8,218 nucleotides of DNA from Gammaproteobacteria bacterium (GTDB taxonomy: Bacteria; Pseudomonadota; Gammaproteobacteria; GRL18): NCBI GenBank assembly GCA_024511395.1, contig JANELJ010000083.1, positions 1-8,218 of the forward strand, in the 5' to 3' direction. This document shows positions 5,088-8,218 of this stretch, piece by piece. The notes beneath the pieces are model-generated. The model was not told the DNA's origin. It ran no database searches and worked only from the letters and a program-made list of their open reading frames with translations. How positions within the stretch are numbered: position 1 is the first letter of the stretch; every line of letters starts with the position of its first letter. The position numbers were made by a program, and so were the translations under genes.

Positions 5088-7799
5088 ATGAGCCAACTGT
5101 CTGAATACCTGATCAATCAGCCCAATGTGGATTATAAAACCACCTGTCCCTATTGCGGGGTAGGCTGTGGGGTGCTGGCACGGGTAGATCAAAATGGTGT
5201 GGTTACAGTTAAAGGTGATCAGGAACATCCGGCTAATCAGGGACGTCTCTGCTCCAAGGGAACGGCTCTGGGTGAAACCGTTGCCTTGCATGAACGTCAG
5301 CTTTATCCTGAAATTATGGGTGAGCAGGTAAGCTGGGAACAGGCACTGGCGTCTGCCACCGGACGGTTTAAGGAAACCATTGCTGAATATGGCCCGGATT
5401 CTGTGGCTTTTTATGTTTCCGGTCAGCTGTTAACTGAAGATTATTATGTGGCTAATAAGCTGATGAAAGGTTTTATCGGCTCAGCGAATATTGATACCAA
5501 TTCCAGGCTGTGTATGTCCTCAGCCGTGGCGGCCTATAAAAGAGCCTTTGGTGAGGATATAGTTCCCTGTTCCTATGATGATTTGGATCGGGCCAAACTG
5601 ATTGTACTGACTGGTAGCAATACGGCCTGGTGCCACCCGGTGATTTATCAGCGGATTGCAAAAGCTAAAAAGCTGAATCCTGATCTGCAGATTGTTACTA
5701 TTGATCCGCGTATCACCCAGACTACTACCATCAGCAATCTGCACCTGGCTCTAAAGCCCGGTACCGATGCGATATTATTTAATGGCTTACTGGTGTATCT
5801 ACAACAGCAGGGTGAAGCCAATAGCCTGTATCTGGATAACTTTACCAGCGGTTTTGAGCAGGCTCTGGATGCGGCACGGGCAAGTGCACCAGATATTGTC
5901 TCAGTGGCACAAAAATGTCAGCTTGAACTGGCTGATGTAGGGCGTTTTTACCGCCTGTTTGCTCGTACCGAACGGGTTATCACCGCTTTCTCCCAGGGGA
6001 TTAATCAGTCCAGTTCCGGTACCGATAAGGGCAATAGCATTATTAACTGCCATTTACTGACCGGCCGGCTGGGTCGTCCGGGTATGGGGCCTTTTTCACT
6101 GACCGGCCAGCCTAATGCCATGGGCGGTCGGGAAGTGGGCGGTCTGGCCAATCAGCTGGCGGCCCATATGGATATTAATTTAGCGGAACACAGAGCTCTG
6201 GTACAGGACTTCTGGCAGTCTCCTGTTATTGCTGAAAGTGAAGGGCTCAAAGCTGTAGAACTGTTTGATGCTATTGCCGAGGGTAAAATTAAGGCCGTCT
6301 GGATAATGGCAACCAATCCGGTGGTAAGTTTGCCCGATGCCGATAAGGTAAAAGCCGCACTGGAGCAATGTCCTCTGGTGGTAGTCTCTGACTGTGTACA
6401 GCAGACCGATACCAGTAAACTGGCGCATATTGTTTTTCCGGCCACCACCTGGGGTGAACGTGACGGAACGGTCACTAATTCTGAACGCAGAATTTCCCGG
6501 CAGCGTCCGTTCTTGCCGGCACCGGGGCTGGCTAAACCGGACTGGTGGATCATCACTCAGTTTGCCCATCATATGGGCTTTGAACAGGCCTTTAATTATC
6601 GCGGTCCGGTGGATATTTTTTGTGAACATGCCGCTCTGTCTGCCTATAAAAATGACAATGACCGTCTGTTTAATCTGTCGGCTTTAAGTGATTTAACACT
6701 GCAGCAGTATAATGACTTAACACCGGTGCAATGGCCGGTTACAGACTCTAATTTTCAGGGTACCGGTAAGGTTCTGCAGGATGGACAGTTTTATACGGCA
6801 GATAAAAAGGCGCATTTTATTGCGGTCACTCCTCAGGCACCGGCAGCTGCACCGACTCAGGACTATCCGTTTATATTAAACACCGGCCGGATACGGGATC
6901 ACTGGCATACCATGACCCGAACCGGGATGTCATTCCGGCTTTCTTATCATACTATTGAATCTTATGTTGAGCTGCATCTGGATGATGCACAAAAACTGGC
7001 ACTTCAGGATGCTCAACTGGTCAAGGTCAGCAGCCCTTTAAAAGACAGTCAGGGGAAAGAGGCCGAAATTTTTGTGCGGGTACGTATCAGTGATAAACAG
7101 CAGCAAGGCAGTATTTTTATCCCCATGCACTGGAATGACCAGTTTGCCAGTCAGTCCAGAGTAGGCACCTTAATTAAAGCGGTAGTGGATCCTTTTTCTG
7201 GTCAGCCCGAATCCAAACATGCTATTGCTCGTATCAAACCATGTCAGGCTAATTGGTATGGTTTTATGATCACCCGTGCCAGACCACACCTGGAATATTC
7301 CGATTACTGGTCCCGTTCCAGGGGTAAGGGCTTCTGGCGTTATGAACTGGCGGGTCTGAATAATCCCCAGGACTGGTCTGAACATGCCCATAAAATACTG
7401 GCGCATAAGGTGGAGGATGAAAACTGGCTGGAACTGTATGATAAAGGCCGCAATTACTACCGGGCTGTTCGTCTGTCCGGGCAGCGGCTGGATTCCTGTC
7501 TGTTTATTACCCCTGATATTAACCTGCCGCCACGGGACTGGTTGATCAGTCTGTTTCATAAAGACAGCATTAGTCCGGAAGAACGTCAGAACCTGTTGCG
7601 TGGTGAAGCACCTAAAGATCAGGAAGATAGCGGAAAAGTGATCTGCGCCTGTTTTAATGTGGGTGAAAAAACCATCAGAGAGGCCATAAAAACCAAAGGG
7701 CTTAAGACCGTTGAGGCCATTGGTGAGTGTTTAAAAGCCGGCACTAACTGTGGTTCCTGCAAACCGGAACTGGAAGAGCTGTTAAAAAACAAATTCTGA
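5088..7799 (+). CDS. nasC: Assimilatory nitrate reductase, catalytic (molybdopterin) subunit
   Basis: The cytoplasmic enzyme reduces nitrate to nitrite. From the ATG at 5088 it is 903 residues long. The N-terminus has the [4Fe-4S] pattern Cys20, Cys23, Cys27 and Cys55 (CPYCGVGC ... GRLCSKG) with the conserved Lys57 between cluster and cofactor. Cys142 in NSRLCMSSAV is the expected molybdenum ligand. The main molybdopterin oxidoreductase domain runs to about 560, and the dinucleotide-binding domain covers about 590-710 (from FILNTGRIRDHWHTMTRTG). The C-terminus (851-903) is a BFD-like [2Fe-2S] domain with Cys853, Cys855, Cys888 and Cys891, typical of NasC/NasA-type assimilatory reductases and absent from periplasmic NapA. 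No Tat signal is present. An in-frame ATG at 5028 would add 20 hydrophobic residues that relatives lack, and it overlaps the sigma-54 element. The gene is called nasC or nasA depending on the species. No nirBD follows it here. Confidence 0.95.
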   Translation: MSQLSEYLINQPNVDYKTTCPYCGVGCGVLARVDQNGVVTVKGDQEHPANQGRLCSKGTALGETVALHERQLYPEIMGEQVSWEQALASATGRFKETIAEYGPDSVAFYVSGQLLTEDYYVANKLMKGFIGSANIDTNSRLCMSSAVAAYKRAFGEDIVPCSYDDLDRAKLIVLTGSNTAWCHPVIYQRIAKAKKLNPDLQIVTIDPRITQTTTISNLHLALKPGTDAILFNGLLVYLQQQGEANSLYLDNFTSGFEQALDAARASAPDIVSVAQKCQLELADVGRFYRLFARTERVITAFSQGINQSSSGTDKGNSIINCHLLTGRLGRPGMGPFSLTGQPNAMGGREVGGLANQLAAHMDINLAEHRALVQDFWQSPVIAESEGLKAVELFDAIAEGKIKAVWIMATNPVVSLPDADKVKAALEQCPLVVVSDCVQQTDTSKLAHIVFPATTWGERDGTVTNSERRISRQRPFLPAPGLAKPDWWIITQFAHHMGFEQAFNYRGPVDIFCEHAALSAYKNDNDRLFNLSALSDLTLQQYNDLTPVQWPVTDSNFQGTGKVLQDGQFYTADKKAHFIAVTPQAPAAAPTQDYPFILNTGRIRDHWHTMTRTGMSFRLSYHTIESYVELHLDDAQKLALQDAQLVKVSSPLKDSQGKEAEIFVRVRISDKQQQGSIFIPMHWNDQFASQSRVGTLIKAVVDPFSGQPESKHAIARIKPCQANWYGFMITRARPHLEYSDYWSRSRGKGFWRYELAGLNNPQDWSEHAHKILAHKVEDENWLELYDKGRNYYRAVRLSGQRLDSCLFITPDINLPPRDWLISLFHKDSISPEERQNLLRGEAPKDQEDSGKVICACFNVGEKTIREAIKTKGLKTVEAIGECLKAGTNCGSCKPELEELLKNKF

Positions 7800-7810
7800 A
7801 AAAAACGGCT

Positions 7811-7849
7811 TAAACCCTGGGAGTACGGGCATGTAGGTTTACCCCAGGG
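7811..7849. repeat. Hairpin-forming region after the nitrate reductase gene
   Basis: Two mutually exclusive stems are visible: CCCTGGG (7815-7821) with CCCAGGG (7843-7849), and TAAACC (7811-7816) with GGTTTA (7836-7841). It lies 12 bases past the reductase stop and may help end or stabilise its transcript. No T run follows on the plus strand, so I do not call it an intrinsic terminator. On the minus strand a T-rich stretch lies eight or more bases beyond the stem, which could stop transcription coming from the IS remnants. Confidence 0.4.
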
Positions 7850-7856
7850 CGGGAGC

Positions 7857-7999
7857 ATAGACAGTGTAAATTAAACAGTGTATCTGCTCTTATTTAAATA
7901 TAAGGAGCCAACTGCTCCTCAAACTCGATTATAAATCGATTCATTGCTGCTTTCCAATTTCTGATGGGCATTGTCCATTTTCTGGAAGCCGATTGGATT
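7857..7999 (-). mobile_element. IS256-family element remnant, 3' end
   Basis: On the minus strand, 7894-7998 translates to IQSASRKWTMPIRNWKAAMN, then a short tail ending QLAPYI and a TAA at 7894-7896. This is the conserved C-terminus of IS256-family transposases (SxKWTMPxxNWxxAxN). Only about 34 residues remain; the catalytic DDE part is gone. Beyond the stop, 7857-7893 contains ACAGTGTA twice (7861-7868 and 7875-7882), and the GACAGTGTAAATT stretch resembles IS256-type termini, so the element's end is probably near 7855-7861. Two small dyads inside (AGGAGC/GCTCCT at 7903-7919 and TCGAT/ATCGA at 7925-7939) fall within coding sequence and are probably incidental. Recognisable homology stops at 7998, next to the left end of an IS3-family element. 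Confidence 0.75.
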
Positions 8000-8218
8000 T
8001 GATGTGGCTATACTATTCCTGACACACAACTTAAAATACTTTTAAAAAGAGAGTGTGTTCAAAATGACAGATAAAACAAGACAAGCAAAGAGCTATACCC
8101 GGAATTCAGAGAATCAGCAGTACAGTTGGCTATCGAGTCAGAAAAGTCGGTTTCAGTAGTCGCCAAAGAACTGGATGTAAACGTTAACACCTTACATACC
8201 TGGATAAGCAAATATACT
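8000..8218 (+). mobile_element. Left end of an IS3-family insertion sequence, cut by the window edge
   Basis: The presence of an orfA-type transposase gene starting at 8064 shows an IS3-family element. IS3-family ends begin with TG. A TG at 8000-8001 falls exactly where the IS256-type coding homology ends, so I place the left terminus there; 8003 or 8020 are alternatives. The element runs off the right edge, so its orfB and right end cannot be judged. Confidence 0.6.
8064..8218 (+). pseudogene. IS3-family transposase orfA, frameshifted and partial
   Basis: From the ATG at 8064 the frame reads MTDKTRQAKSYT and then leaves the family pattern, stopping at TAG 8157-8159. From 8099 the shifted frame reads PEFRESAVQLAIESEKSV, then SVVAKELDVNVNTLHTW to the window edge: the helix-turn-helix N-terminal domain of IS3-family OrfA proteins, which binds the IS ends. 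Relatives read YTPEFR without interruption, so one C has been lost in the CCC run at 8098-8100. The programmed -1 shift used by IS3 elements to make OrfAB lies at the end of orfA, so this early shift is a mutation or a sequencing error. The shifted frame has no start codon of its own: a TAA lies upstream at 8072-8074 and there is no ATG in between. Confidence 0.8.

Noticed and set aside
6152..6629. Long minus-strand frames of 134 and 149 codons inside the reductase gene.
   Set aside because: They overlap each other and lie opposite an intact conserved enzyme; no motif is recognised.
7619..7858. A 79-codon minus-strand frame across the reductase 3' end.
   Set aside because: It is mostly antisense to the conserved [2Fe-2S] domain and has no recognisable homology.

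Overview
The window looks like a chromosomal segment of a moderate-GC gammaproteobacterium. This rests on gene content: a NasA-type nitrate transporter beside a fused PP2C phosphatase/Ser-Thr kinase, a layout I recall from Pseudomonas nitrate-assimilation clusters. A Methylophaga-like methylotroph is possible, but the window alone cannot fix the genus. The core is a nitrate-assimilation locus about 7 kb long, with decayed genes and insertion-sequence remains on both sides.

Left flank (1-815): an IS5-family transposase that has lost its middle but kept both ends in frame, directly followed by the truncated end of an EAL-domain (c-di-GMP phosphodiesterase-type) gene that also carries an amber stop. 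Both are pseudogenes.

Core, minus strand (4725 down to 816): a nitrate/nitrite transporter of the NarK/NasA (NNP) family, then a PP2C phosphatase-Ser/Thr kinase fusion with a C-terminal membrane anchor, then a small four-helix membrane protein (DUF6524-type). They lie head to tail and probably form one operon. The 184-bp gap between the first two holds a 110-bp nested palindrome with perfect 29-bp arms, probably a MITE-like repeat.

Core, plus strand (5088-7799): the assimilatory nitrate reductase catalytic subunit, with an N-terminal [4Fe-4S] site, a molybdopterin domain and a C-terminal BFD-like [2Fe-2S] domain. It diverges from the transporter. The 362-bp divergent region contains a near-ideal NtrC dyad (TGCACT-N5-AGTGCA), a good sigma-54 promoter facing the transporter and a weaker one facing the reductase. 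This suggests nitrogen-limitation control in both directions: NtrC turns on uptake and reduction together, while the kinase/phosphatase may add post-translational control. The sigma-54 site for the reductase overlaps the upstream in-frame ATG at 5028, which supports a start at 5088.

Right flank (7800-8218): a hairpin-forming stretch, the last codons and probable end of an IS256-family element on the minus strand, and, at the point where that homology stops, the left end of an IS3-family element. The IS3 orfA carries a one-base frameshift and runs off the window. No nitrite reductase (nirBD), RNA gene or CRISPR array is visible.
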